Below, piece after piece: positions 1-6,625 of a DNA stretch of 9,379 bases (positions are counted from its first letter, which is position 1; each line of letters starts with the position of its first letter). A program made the translations under genes and the position numbers. Origin of the DNA: Collinsella aerofaciens (GTDB lineage Bacteria; Actinomycetota; Coriobacteriia; Coriobacteriales; Coriobacteriaceae); the NCBI GenBank assembly GCA_014846205.1, contig RKAY01000130.1:1-9379 (forward strand), read 5' to 3'. Under the pieces are notes generated by a model, which saw only the letters and a program-made list of their open reading frames with translations, did no database searches and was not told the DNA's origin.

Positions 1-1
1 A

Positions 2-184
2 AAGAACCACTTTAAGGAGATGAGCCAGGGGTGCACGTGTCCGCCGGAGATTCCGGTGTGCGTGTGCGGCAACGTGCCGATACTCAAGGTCATCACCCGT
101 AAACCCTTGGTTGCCCAACCCGATGAGGTTGCGCGCAATCCTCGGGCGAGATCAGCCAAAATCCGCGTGGCGGAGCGCTTGTAG
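2..184 (+). CDS. rsmH: RsmH (MraW), 16S rRNA C1402 N4-methyltransferase, C-terminal fragment
   Basis: The last 60 codons of RsmH, cut by the left edge of the window; the frame starts at base 2 and ends with TAG. RsmH methylates N4 of cytidine 1402 in 16S rRNA using S-adenosylmethionine and is normally one of the first genes of the dcw cluster. The fragment shows the family's typical C-terminus: a Cys-rich stretch (C-T-C-P-P, then V-C-V-C-G), the T-R-K-P-L segment, and the closing N-P-R-A-R-S-A-K-I-R-V-A-E-R-L block. The SAM-binding domain lies upstream of the window. The order rsmH then an ftsL-like gene supports the call. The fragment is incomplete only because of the window edge; nothing suggests a pseudogene. 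Confidence 0.96.
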   Translation, partial: KNHFKEMSQGCTCPPEIPVCVCGNVPILKVITRKPLVAQPDEVARNPRARSAKIRVAERL

Positions 185-274
185 CGTTACGCGCGCGATA
201 TTGGACCTCCCGCTCGCACCATACACGAAGCTTAAACACACTACCAACGTACTCGGGATGGGAGGCGGCATATC
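185..274. other. rsmH-ftsL intergenic spacer
   Basis: A 90-bp gap with no open gene. A TTGGAC hexamer at 201-206 resembles a -35 box, but no convincing -10 hexamer lies 16-18 bp downstream, so I do not call a promoter. The last part holds a strong Shine-Dalgarno GGAGG at 261-265, nine bases before the ATG of the next gene. I see no hairpin with a T-run that would act as a terminator, so read-through from rsmH is likely. Confidence 0.5.
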
Positions 275-745
275 ATGGGCTACAACACCTCAAACGCAGC
301 ACTCGCCTATGATATGAACGCCATGCCCGCCTACCGTGAGGCACCGCAGGCCCCCGTTGCTCCCCGCGAGCAGCGCACGCCGCGCTTTGATGTCTATACG
401 GGCGCGGGCCGTCAGGCAAACCAGGCGGTAAGCCCGGTTTTCATGAGCGTTCTTAAAACGTTTTGCATCATTGCGGCTATTTTCATGACGATTGGCGTCG
501 CCCGCGTGGCGCTTGCCGGCGTTACAGCCCAGGTGCTCAACAGCAACGCCGAGCTTACCAACACGCTCGAGAAGGCGACCGATGAGAGCTCTGACCTTGA
601 GGTCATGCACTCTGTTTATGGTGCCGATACGCGTATTCGCGATCTTGCGGGCGCCTATGGCATGGTGGAGCCCAGCGAGAGCGTTACACTTGATTTTTCG
701 CAGGATGCAGCCGCGGGCGCCAGCGCGACCGCGACCGCTCAGTAA
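275..745 (+). CDS. ftsL: FtsL-like bitopic divisome protein
   Basis: A 156-residue protein with the layout of FtsL/DivIC-type septum proteins. It has a cytoplasmic N-terminus of about 55 residues rich in Ala, Pro and Arg, one hydrophobic membrane segment at about residues 57-81, then an extracytoplasmic part likely to form a coiled coil (about 82-126). This part ends in I-R-D-L-A-G-A-Y-G-M-V-E-P, which resembles the end of the FtsL/DivIC helix region. The last 16 residues are an Ala/Thr/Ser-rich low-complexity tail. FtsL is expected to pair with a DivIC/FtsB-type partner and activate FtsW-FtsI at the septum. Sequence conservation in this family is poor, so the call rests on topology and on its place between rsmH and ftsI. 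The ATG at 275 is supported by GGAGG at 261-265. Confidence 0.82.
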   Translation: MGYNTSNAALAYDMNAMPAYREAPQAPVAPREQRTPRFDVYTGAGRQANQAVSPVFMSVLKTFCIIAAIFMTIGVARVALAGVTAQVLNSNAELTNTLEKATDESSDLEVMHSVYGADTRIRDLAGAYGMVEPSESVTLDFSQDAAAGASATATAQ

Positions 746-762
746 CAAGACGGTAGCTGAGT

Positions 763-2628
763 ATGACAAATGACTATCACCGTGGTCCCGATGGGAATCA
801 CGGTTCTGGGCGTCCCTCTTCGCGGGGACGCTCTGGTTATCAAGGAGCGGGTCGGCCATCTTACAACGCCGGGCCGTCCCGTGGCAATGACCCCGCGTCG
901 CGCCTCCGCGGCTCGGATGGTCCTCAAATGCATAGCACCAGGCCGCGTAAGGGCTTGTCGACCGAATGGCTCACGGGCACGCCGCTGCCCCGTCGCAATG
1001 CCGTCTTGGGCATAATCGGGTTTGGTATGGGCCTGGGTGTCCTTCGTCTTGCCGACTATCAAATCGTGGAAGCCGATAAGCTGCGCGATCGCGCCGACGC
1101 GCGTCGCCTGCTCGCGCAGACACTCTATGCCAAACGCGGTACGATCTACGACCGCAACGGCAACGTACTGACGTCGTCGGTCGAGTGCCGCAATATCGCC
1201 GTAAACCCGCAGCTGGTCGAGGACGTGGACAAGACGGTATCGGCGCTGGTCAAAGCCACGGGAATCGATAAAAAGACCTGCCGCGAGCTCGTTGAGTCGG
1301 ATGGCTCCTGGGTGTATATCAAACGCCAGGTGGACGAGGACGATGCCGCGGCGCTGGAGAAGAAGAATCTGCCCGGCGTGCTCTTTGAGCAGGCCATGAA
1401 GCGCGTATACCCTTATGGCAACCTGGCGTCGCAGGTGCTGGGCGTGGTGAATGTGGATAACGATGGCCTGACGGGCCTCGAGAAGCAGTACAACAAGCTT
1501 TTGACCGGAACGAACGGTTCGCTGGTTCGCGAGCGTGCGAGAGACGGTAGCTATATCGCGGGCGGCGCCTATAAAAAGGTGGCGGCGGTTGACGGCGTGG
1601 ACATCGTGACGACGCTCGACGTCAATATCCAGCGCGCGGCCGAGGACGCCCTTGCCGAGGCGGTCGAGAAGACCAAGGCAAAGAACGGCTCGGCCCTGGT
1701 GATGGACCCCACGACCGGTGAGATTCTGGCGGCGTGCTCGTATCCCACGTACGATCAGACCGACCTGGAGAACGCCAAGACCGAGGACATGAACCTGCGC
1801 CTGGTCACCGATGCCTACGAGCCCGGCTCGGTTTTCAAAACGCTCGTTGCCGGCACCGGCTTCGATTTGGGCGCCGTACGCTCGAGCACGTCGTTTGAGG
1901 TGCCGGCGAGCATCAAGGTAGGCGACGATACCGTAACCGACGCCGACAAGCGCGACTACACCATGGCCATGGACGTGCGCGAGATGATGCGCCGCTCGTC
2001 CAACGTGGGCTTTGTCTTGGTGGGGCGCAAAATCGGTGCAGATGACTTTGCCGCCTATGTGGATAAGTGGGGCATCGGTCACAGTTCGGGCGTCGATTTT
2101 CCGGGTGAAAGCCTGGGCATCGTCAAGGAACGAGACCAGTACGATGGCGCCACGCTGGGCTCGATGAGCTTTGGCCAGGCGCTGTCTGTCTCACCGATTG
2201 AGATCGCACGTGCCGTGAGCGGTATCGCCAACGGTGGCGTGATGATGACCCCGCACTTCTATAAGTCAAGCAAGGGCGACGAGAAGAACTGGGGCGAAGG
2301 GGAGCGTGCGATTTCTGAGGATGCCGCCTCCCAGGTGACATCGTGCATGCAGACGGTCGTGTCCGAGGGCACGGGCGTGGGCGGTGCCGTGGACGGCTAT
2401 GACGTGGCGGGCAAGACCGGTACGGCGGAGCGCGCGGACGAAAACGGTGGCTACCTCAAGGCGAACTATATGTCTTCCTTCATGGGCTTTGCCCCGGCTC
2501 AGTCGCCCAAGGTGCTGTGCTACATCACGCTCGACGGCACGCCGAGCGGCTCGGATGCCGCCGCGGTTCCGTTTCAGAGCATTATGGCCAATGCGCTCGA
2601 TGTTTTGGGTATCCCGCGCACCAAGTAG
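763..2628 (+). CDS. ftsI: FtsI, septal class B penicillin-binding protein (peptidoglycan D,D-transpeptidase)
   Basis: A 621-residue cell-division transpeptidase that cross-links new septal peptidoglycan outside the membrane. Residues 1-78 form a cytoplasmic tail rich in Gly, Arg, Ser and Pro (34 of the first 55 residues). A single membrane anchor follows at about 79-97. The non-catalytic N-terminal domain begins with the class B signature R-G-T-I-Y-D-R-N-G (125-133). The transpeptidase domain has S-V-F-K with catalytic Ser356, S-S-N at 412-414 and K-T-G-T at 551-554. It ends soon after the domain, with no PASTA repeats. The N-tail motif D-P-A-S-R-L-R (43-49) recurs in the FtsW C-tail. The gene starts 17 bp after ftsL with only a weak ribosome site (GGTAG at 752-756), suggesting translational coupling. 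The first in-frame internal ATG (residue 56) would remove most of the tail but keep the membrane anchor, so the start is fairly but not fully sure. Confidence 0.96.
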   Translation: MTNDYHRGPDGNHGSGRPSSRGRSGYQGAGRPSYNAGPSRGNDPASRLRGSDGPQMHSTRPRKGLSTEWLTGTPLPRRNAVLGIIGFGMGLGVLRLADYQIVEADKLRDRADARRLLAQTLYAKRGTIYDRNGNVLTSSVECRNIAVNPQLVEDVDKTVSALVKATGIDKKTCRELVESDGSWVYIKRQVDEDDAAALEKKNLPGVLFEQAMKRVYPYGNLASQVLGVVNVDNDGLTGLEKQYNKLLTGTNGSLVRERARDGSYIAGGAYKKVAAVDGVDIVTTLDVNIQRAAEDALAEAVEKTKAKNGSALVMDPTTGEILAACSYPTYDQTDLENAKTEDMNLRLVTDAYEPGSVFKTLVAGTGFDLGAVRSSTSFEVPASIKVGDDTVTDADKRDYTMAMDVREMMRRSSNVGFVLVGRKIGADDFAAYVDKWGIGHSSGVDFPGESLGIVKERDQYDGATLGSMSFGQALSVSPIEIARAVSGIANGGVMMTPHFYKSSKGDEKNWGEGERAISEDAASQVTSCMQTVVSEGTGVGGAVDGYDVAGKTGTAERADENGGYLKANYMSSFMGFAPAQSPKVLCYITLDGTPSGSDAAAVPFQSIMANALDVLGIPRTK

Positions 2629-2666
2629 GGGGTTGTTCTATTCGGTACGTTCATTGTTTAAACTAA

Positions 2667-2684
2667 AGGGTGTTCACACGCCCT
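2667..2684. repeat. Short inverted repeat (hairpin) upstream of murF
   Basis: Seven-base arms AGGGTGT and ACGCCCT surround a TCAC loop; all pairs are Watson-Crick except one G-U. On the plus strand no T-run follows, so it is not a canonical intrinsic terminator for ftsI. It could be an operator, an mRNA-stabilising structure, or chance. Confidence 0.4.
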
Positions 2685-2709
2685 GCACCACGCATGAGTG
2701 GCGCTGGGA

Positions 2710-2715
2710 TACAAT
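2710..2715 (+). promoter_or_regulatory. Candidate -10 element upstream of murF
   Basis: TACAAT matches the housekeeping sigma -10 consensus at five of six bases and lies 37 bp before the murF ATG, a plausible distance for a start site with a short leader. No good -35 hexamer is found at 16-18 bp spacing (sequence there is CACCACG-like), and no correctly placed extended TGn is present. It is therefore a weak candidate for an internal promoter. Confidence 0.3.
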
Positions 2716-2752
2716 ACGCCGGTAGCATTATTAGGTTTATAGGGGAGCTGCA

Positions 2753-4177
2753 ATGATAGAGATCGCCGTCAACAAACTCGCGGCCGCAACAGGGGCCCGA
2801 ACCGTGACGGAGCTAACCGATCGAGTTTGTCGCGGGTGCGTTATCGACTCGCGTCAGGTTGAGGAAGGGACGATTTTTGTCGCCTTCCCGGGCGAAAAGG
2901 TCGACGGAAACGATTTTGCTCCTCGGGCTATCGAGTCGGGTGCCGGCGCGGTCGTGCTTACCCGCGAGCCCGATGACGACTTGCTTTCACTTGCCCAGGA
3001 CAAGGACTGTGCCGTCCTGCTGACGGATGATCCCGAGGATTTTTTGCTGCGCCTGGCACATGCCTATCGCACGCAGCTTGGCTGTCTGGTCATTGGTATT
3101 ACCGGCTCGATCGGCAAGACCACGACCAAGGATGTGCTCGCCGCGGTGCTTTCCAAGCGCTATCGCGTCTGGGCTACCAAAGGCAATTTCAACAATTTGA
3201 TCGGCATGCCACTCACGGTGCTCTCTGCTCCGGCTGATACTGAGGTCCTGGTGCTCGAGATGGGCATGAACCATTTCCACGAGATCGAGCGCCTGTCCCG
3301 TTCCGCCAATCCAAATCTCGCCATCGTGACCAAGATCGGCACCTCGCATATCGGCATTTTGGGCAGCCGCGAGAATATCGCGCGTGCCAAGTCCGAGATT
3401 GTCCAGGGTATGCGTGCCGCCGATGACTTCTCTCCGCTGCTTGTGCTTGGCGGTGAGGACGACTTCACCCCGTTCATTCGCGATACGTTTGCCGCGCCCG
3501 CGGGCGTTGATGTGATGCTCGCCGGCGTTTCGGATGATGATGAGGTCTGCGCGCGCGACATTCACGTCGACGACGAGGGCCGTCCGGTCTTTACGCTCGA
3601 TTTTGGCGCAGGCGAGCGCATCGAGACCATGCTTGCCATTCCCGGCGCACAGTCTGTCCCCAATGCCGTAAAGGCAGCGGCAGTCGGCATTCGCCTGGGC
3701 GTGACGCCGGAACAGATCGATGCCGCCTTTAGGGGGCTGACGATTACCGGTCATCGCCAGGAGATCAAGCACGCCGCCAGCGGTGCGCGCATCATCGACG
3801 ACTCCTATAACGCCAGTGCCGAGTCCATGGCTGCCGGTCTCGATCTGCTGTGCTCGCTCATCTGCGACGGTTCGCGCATGGCGATCTTGGGCGAGATGGG
3901 CGAGATGGGCGACGAGGCCGCGCGCATGCACGAGCTTGTGGGCGCCTATGCCGCGGCTAAGAAGCTCGATATGCTGGCGTGCGTGGGCGGTGAGCTCGCT
4001 TCCCTCATGGCCGAGTCCGCTCGCATGATGGGTATGGATGAGGACCGTATCCAGGTGTTCGCTGATTATCAGCAGGTGCTCGACCGTATGGGCGCCGCGC
4101 TCGAAAAGGACGACGTCGTACTGGTTAAGGGTTCCCGTTTTGTTGAGCTCGACCGCTTTGTGGAAGGTGTGTGCTAG
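2753..4177 (+). CDS. murF: MurF, UDP-MurNAc-tripeptide--D-alanyl-D-alanine ligase
   Basis: A 474-residue cytoplasmic Mur ligase that uses ATP to join D-Ala-D-Ala to UDP-MurNAc-tripeptide, completing the pentapeptide precursor. The N-terminal substrate domain has the MurF/MurE-type D-S-R-Q-V-E-E-G-T-I-F-V-A-F-P-G stretch (32-47). The central ATPase domain has the P-loop G-S-I-G-K-T-T-T (118-125), G-N-F-N-N-L-I-G-M-P (144-153), which is characteristic of MurF, and E-M-G-M-N (169-173). The C-terminal domain carries G-H-R-Q-E (333-337) and D-D-S-Y-N-A-S (349-355), again MurF-like. The length fits the family. The ATG at 2753 follows AGGGGAG (2741-2747) at good spacing. It opens the tightly packed murF-mraY-murD-ftsW-murG block. 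I chose MurF over MurE because of the G-N-F-N-N and D-D-S-Y-N motifs. Confidence 0.97.
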   Translation: MIEIAVNKLAAATGARTVTELTDRVCRGCVIDSRQVEEGTIFVAFPGEKVDGNDFAPRAIESGAGAVVLTREPDDDLLSLAQDKDCAVLLTDDPEDFLLRLAHAYRTQLGCLVIGITGSIGKTTTKDVLAAVLSKRYRVWATKGNFNNLIGMPLTVLSAPADTEVLVLEMGMNHFHEIERLSRSANPNLAIVTKIGTSHIGILGSRENIARAKSEIVQGMRAADDFSPLLVLGGEDDFTPFIRDTFAAPAGVDVMLAGVSDDDEVCARDIHVDDEGRPVFTLDFGAGERIETMLAIPGAQSVPNAVKAAAVGIRLGVTPEQIDAAFRGLTITGHRQEIKHAASGARIIDDSYNASAESMAAGLDLLCSLICDGSRMAILGEMGEMGDEAARMHELVGAYAAAKKLDMLACVGGELASLMAESARMMGMDEDRIQVFADYQQVLDRMGAALEKDDVVLVKGSRFVELDRFVEGVC

Positions 4178-4180
4178 CCC

Positions 4181-5200
4181 ATGTTCGGCAATCCCTCGTA
4201 TCCTACGTATCAGGCCTTTTTGGGTCTCGGTATCGCCGCTGCCATCGCGATGTTTCTTATGCCGTGGTGGATCAAGCTACTCAAAGTCGAAGGTATCGGA
4301 CAGCAAGTCCGTGCCGATGGCCCCAAGCGCCACCTGATTAAGCAGGGCACGCCCACCATGGGCGGCGTTGTCATCCTGATCGCCGTTTCGCTGACGTGCC
4401 TGTTGATGGGCAAGCTCACCACCGAGCTCGTGCTTGTGCTGCTCGCCACGCTGGCGACCGGCGTTCTTGGTCTTATCGATGACCTGACTTCTGTCACGCA
4501 CGGCCGCTCGCTCGGCCTGACACCTCACGCCAAGATGATCGGCCTAACTATCATCTGTGTTACCTTTACCGTGCTTGCCGTCAACTGGTGCGGCGTTGCC
4601 CCCGAGATTCGTTTTCCTGGCGGCCTGGCTATTGACCTGGGTGTGCTTTCAACCACCATCTGTGGCTTCTCGTTCCCGTGGCTCTACATTGTTTTTTGCT
4701 GGCTCATGATCGCCGGTCTTTCTAACGCCGTGAACCTGACCGATGGCCTGGACGGCCTTGCTGGTGGTACCTCCATGATCGCCATGCTCGCGATGGCCGC
4801 AATGGCGTTTTTGCATGGCGACGTGAACCTGTCTATCTTCTGCACCGCATGCGCTGGCGCTTGCCTGGGCTTCCTTTGGTTCAACTGCTATCCGGCGAGC
4901 ATTTTTATGGGTGATACCGGTTCGCTGGCGCTGGGCGCAGCATTTGCCTGCACGTCCATCATGACCAACACCGAGGTCGTCTCGCTCATCATCGGTGGCC
5001 TGTTTATCGTCGAGACCCTCTCGGTCATGATTCAGGTCGTCTACTTCCACTTTACGCATAAGCGCGTCTTCCTTATGGCGCCCATTCATCATCATTTCGA
5101 AAAGAAGGGCTGGGCCGAGACCAAGGTTGTCATTCGCTTTTGGATTGTCGCCGCGGCATTTGGTGCCCTGGGCCTCGCCTTGTTCTTCCAGTTGGGATAG
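4181..5200 (+). CDS. mraY: MraY, phospho-MurNAc-pentapeptide translocase
   Basis: A 339-residue integral membrane enzyme that transfers phospho-MurNAc-pentapeptide from UDP to undecaprenyl phosphate, making lipid I on the inner face of the membrane. It has about ten hydrophobic segments. Family signatures are all present: G-P-K-R-H-L-I-K-Q-G-T-P-T-M-G-G (47-62), the catalytic Asp pair D100-D101 followed by a T-S-V-T-H-G-R-S-L-G-L stretch, N-L-T-D-G-L-D-G-L-A-G-G (185-196) with the third key Asp, F-M-G-D-T-G-S (242-248), and the His-rich loop P-I-H-H-H-F-E (301-307). The order of motifs and length are normal. It starts 3 bp after the murF stop; a GGAAGG sequence inside the murF end (4162-4167) may serve as ribosome site, so coupling to murF is likely. 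Confidence 0.98.
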   Translation: MFGNPSYPTYQAFLGLGIAAAIAMFLMPWWIKLLKVEGIGQQVRADGPKRHLIKQGTPTMGGVVILIAVSLTCLLMGKLTTELVLVLLATLATGVLGLIDDLTSVTHGRSLGLTPHAKMIGLTIICVTFTVLAVNWCGVAPEIRFPGGLAIDLGVLSTTICGFSFPWLYIVFCWLMIAGLSNAVNLTDGLDGLAGGTSMIAMLAMAAMAFLHGDVNLSIFCTACAGACLGFLWFNCYPASIFMGDTGSLALGAAFACTSIMTNTEVVSLIIGGLFIVETLSVMIQVVYFHFTHKRVFLMAPIHHHFEKKGWAETKVVIRFWIVAAAFGALGLALFFQLG

Positions 5201-5209
5201 TGGTTTTTC

Positions 5210-6616
5210 ATGCCTCTTGCAGATTCCTTTAGCCTGCTCGTTTTGGGCCAGGGTAAGTCCGGTCTTGATGTTGCTCGCTGGGCGCTTGCACACCCCGAGC
5301 GCGTGAGCGCCGTCACCGTCTATGGCGGCGGTACCTCCGAGCCCAATGACGCCACGCGTGCGCTCGAGGCTATGGGCGCGTCGTTTGTCTATGGCACCGA
5401 GCAGGTTGAGGGAGCCTACGACGTATGCGTGACATGCCCGGGCATCTCGGAGTTTTCGGCATTCTTTAAAGCAGGCCGAGAGCACGCCTCCCAGATTATG
5501 GGTGAGCCCGAGTTTGCCTACCGCCTATCTCCCCAAAACTGGATCGCCATCACGGGAACCAACGGCAAGACGACCACCACGTCGCTGACCGACTACCTGC
5601 TCAAGGCGGCCGGCGAGGCCAGCGTGGCCGTGGGCAACATTGGCGAGCCGCCGGTGAACGAAATCGACGGCCGCGCACACAATGAGTGGTTTGTAGCGGA
5701 GCTTTCGAGCTATCAGATCGCAACCACCCAGGAGCTCCACCCCCGTGTGGCGGTGCTGCTCAACATTACCCCCGATCATCTGGGCTGGCACAAGAGCCAT
5801 AAGAACTATGCGCTCGCCAAGATTAAGCTCTTCGAGAATATGGTCGACGATGACCTGGTGATTGTTGACGTCGAGGATGCCGGCATTCATGAGTTCGACG
5901 AGTATATCTACACGCCGGGCCGTCGCATCTGCAAGGTCGCCTTTGACGAGCCTGAGGGGGAGGACGCCGCCTTTGTGCGCGATGGCAAGATGGTCGTTCG
6001 TCTGAAGGGCGTCGAGACCCCGCTCATCGCCACGTCCGAGCTCAAAATCTCCGGACATCACAATGTCATCAATGCCCTGTGCGCTGCCACGGCTGCCCTG
6101 GCCGTCGGTGCCGATGTCGACGGTGTCTGCCGCGGCCTGGCCTCGTTCCAGCCGCTCGAGCACCGTGTGGAGCCCTGCGGCGAGATCGACGGCGTTCGCT
6201 ACGTCAACGATTCCAAGGCGACGAACACCGATGCGGTCGAGAAGGCCCTGACGGCGTTTCCCGACGACGACGTGATCTTGCTGCTCGGCGGCCACGATAA
6301 GGGTACGCCGCTCGCGGACTTTGCCCGCGTTGTCATGGATAACGTTCGCTCGGTGGTCTGCTTTGGCGATGCGCGCGAGCGCTTTACCGCCGCTATGGAC
6401 GAGGCCGATGTCGATGGTGACGTTGATATCGCTCAGGCTGACGACCTGCGCGACGCCGTTGACGTTGCCCGTTCGTTGTCGAGCCGCGGCGACGTGATCC
6501 TGCTTTCTCCCGCCTGTTCTTCATTTGATGAGTTCTCGGGCTATGAGGAGCGCGGCCGCGTGTTTAAGGACTACGTGGCCCAGCTTGCCGCCGCAGCGAA
6601 ATCGCAAATGGAATAG
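5210..6616 (+). CDS. murD: MurD, UDP-MurNAc-L-alanine--D-glutamate ligase
   Basis: A 468-residue cytoplasmic Mur ligase that adds D-glutamate to UDP-MurNAc-L-Ala with ATP. The N-terminal domain starts with a Rossmann-like L-V-L-G-Q-G-K-S-G (10-18). The central domain has the P-loop G-T-N-G-K-T-T-T-T (116-124), G-N-I-G-E-P (142-147), E-L-S-S-Y-Q (164-169), N-I-T-P-D-H-L (185-191), and Lys204 in A-K-I-K-L-F-E-N, which aligns by eye with the carbamylated lysine of other MurD proteins. The C-terminal domain has G-H-H-N (282-285), E-H-R-V-E (317-321), N-D-S-K-A-T-N-T-D-A (333-342), G-G-H-D-K-G (360-365) and S-P-A-C-S-S-F-D-E-F (433-442). It begins 9 bp after mraY. The ribosome site is weak, but the ATG at 5210 is the only start that keeps the Rossmann motif. 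Confidence 0.97.
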   Translation: MPLADSFSLLVLGQGKSGLDVARWALAHPERVSAVTVYGGGTSEPNDATRALEAMGASFVYGTEQVEGAYDVCVTCPGISEFSAFFKAGREHASQIMGEPEFAYRLSPQNWIAITGTNGKTTTTSLTDYLLKAAGEASVAVGNIGEPPVNEIDGRAHNEWFVAELSSYQIATTQELHPRVAVLLNITPDHLGWHKSHKNYALAKIKLFENMVDDDLVIVDVEDAGIHEFDEYIYTPGRRICKVAFDEPEGEDAAFVRDGKMVVRLKGVETPLIATSELKISGHHNVINALCAATAALAVGADVDGVCRGLASFQPLEHRVEPCGEIDGVRYVNDSKATNTDAVEKALTAFPDDDVILLLGGHDKGTPLADFARVVMDNVRSVVCFGDARERFTAAMDEADVDGDVDIAQADDLRDAVDVARSLSSRGDVILLSPACSSFDEFSGYEERGRVFKDYVAQLAAAAKSQME

Positions 6617-6625
6617 GGGCTGCCG

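Larger units (their letters stand above)
2629..2752. other. ftsI-murF intergenic region at the usual murE position
   Basis: The longest non-coding gap in the window (124 bp). Many dcw clusters have murE here, but no MurE-like reading frame is present in any frame. The gap holds a perfect 8-bp palindrome GTTTAAAC (2656-2663), an imperfect hairpin (2667-2684), a TACAAT hexamer (2710-2715) and a purine-rich ribosome site AGGGGAG (2741-2747) serving murF. The DNA is less GC-rich than the flanking genes, as expected for a regulatory spacer. It may hold an internal promoter for the murF-murG part of the operon. Confidence 0.55.

Noticed and set aside
201..237. Possible promoter before ftsL using TTGGAC at 201-206
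   Set aside because: No acceptable -10 hexamer occurs at 16-18 bp; the nearest A/T-rich stretch (TTAAAC at 232-237) is too far away.
111..317. Small plus-strand open frame across the rsmH-ftsL junction
   Set aside because: It overlaps the true rsmH end and ftsL start in another frame, has no ribosome site and no recognisable features.
739..2082. Long minus-strand open frame of 447 codons opposite ftsI
   Set aside because: It mirrors the coding strand of an intact ftsI, has no recognisable domain and is rich in Arg/His/Gly as expected of an antisense frame in GC-rich DNA.
2384..2725. Plus-strand open frame of 113 codons running from ftsI into the gap before murF
   Set aside because: Two thirds of it is out-of-frame ftsI sequence, Arg-rich and without domains; it is not a murE remnant.
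2987..3931. Minus-strand open frame of 314 codons opposite murF
   Set aside because: Antisense shadow of a gene with all catalytic motifs; no domain or plausible ribosome site seen.
4649..6295. Minus-strand open frames opposite mraY and murD (4649-5485 and 5525-6295)
   Set aside because: Both lie fully opposite well-supported genes and show low-complexity antisense composition.
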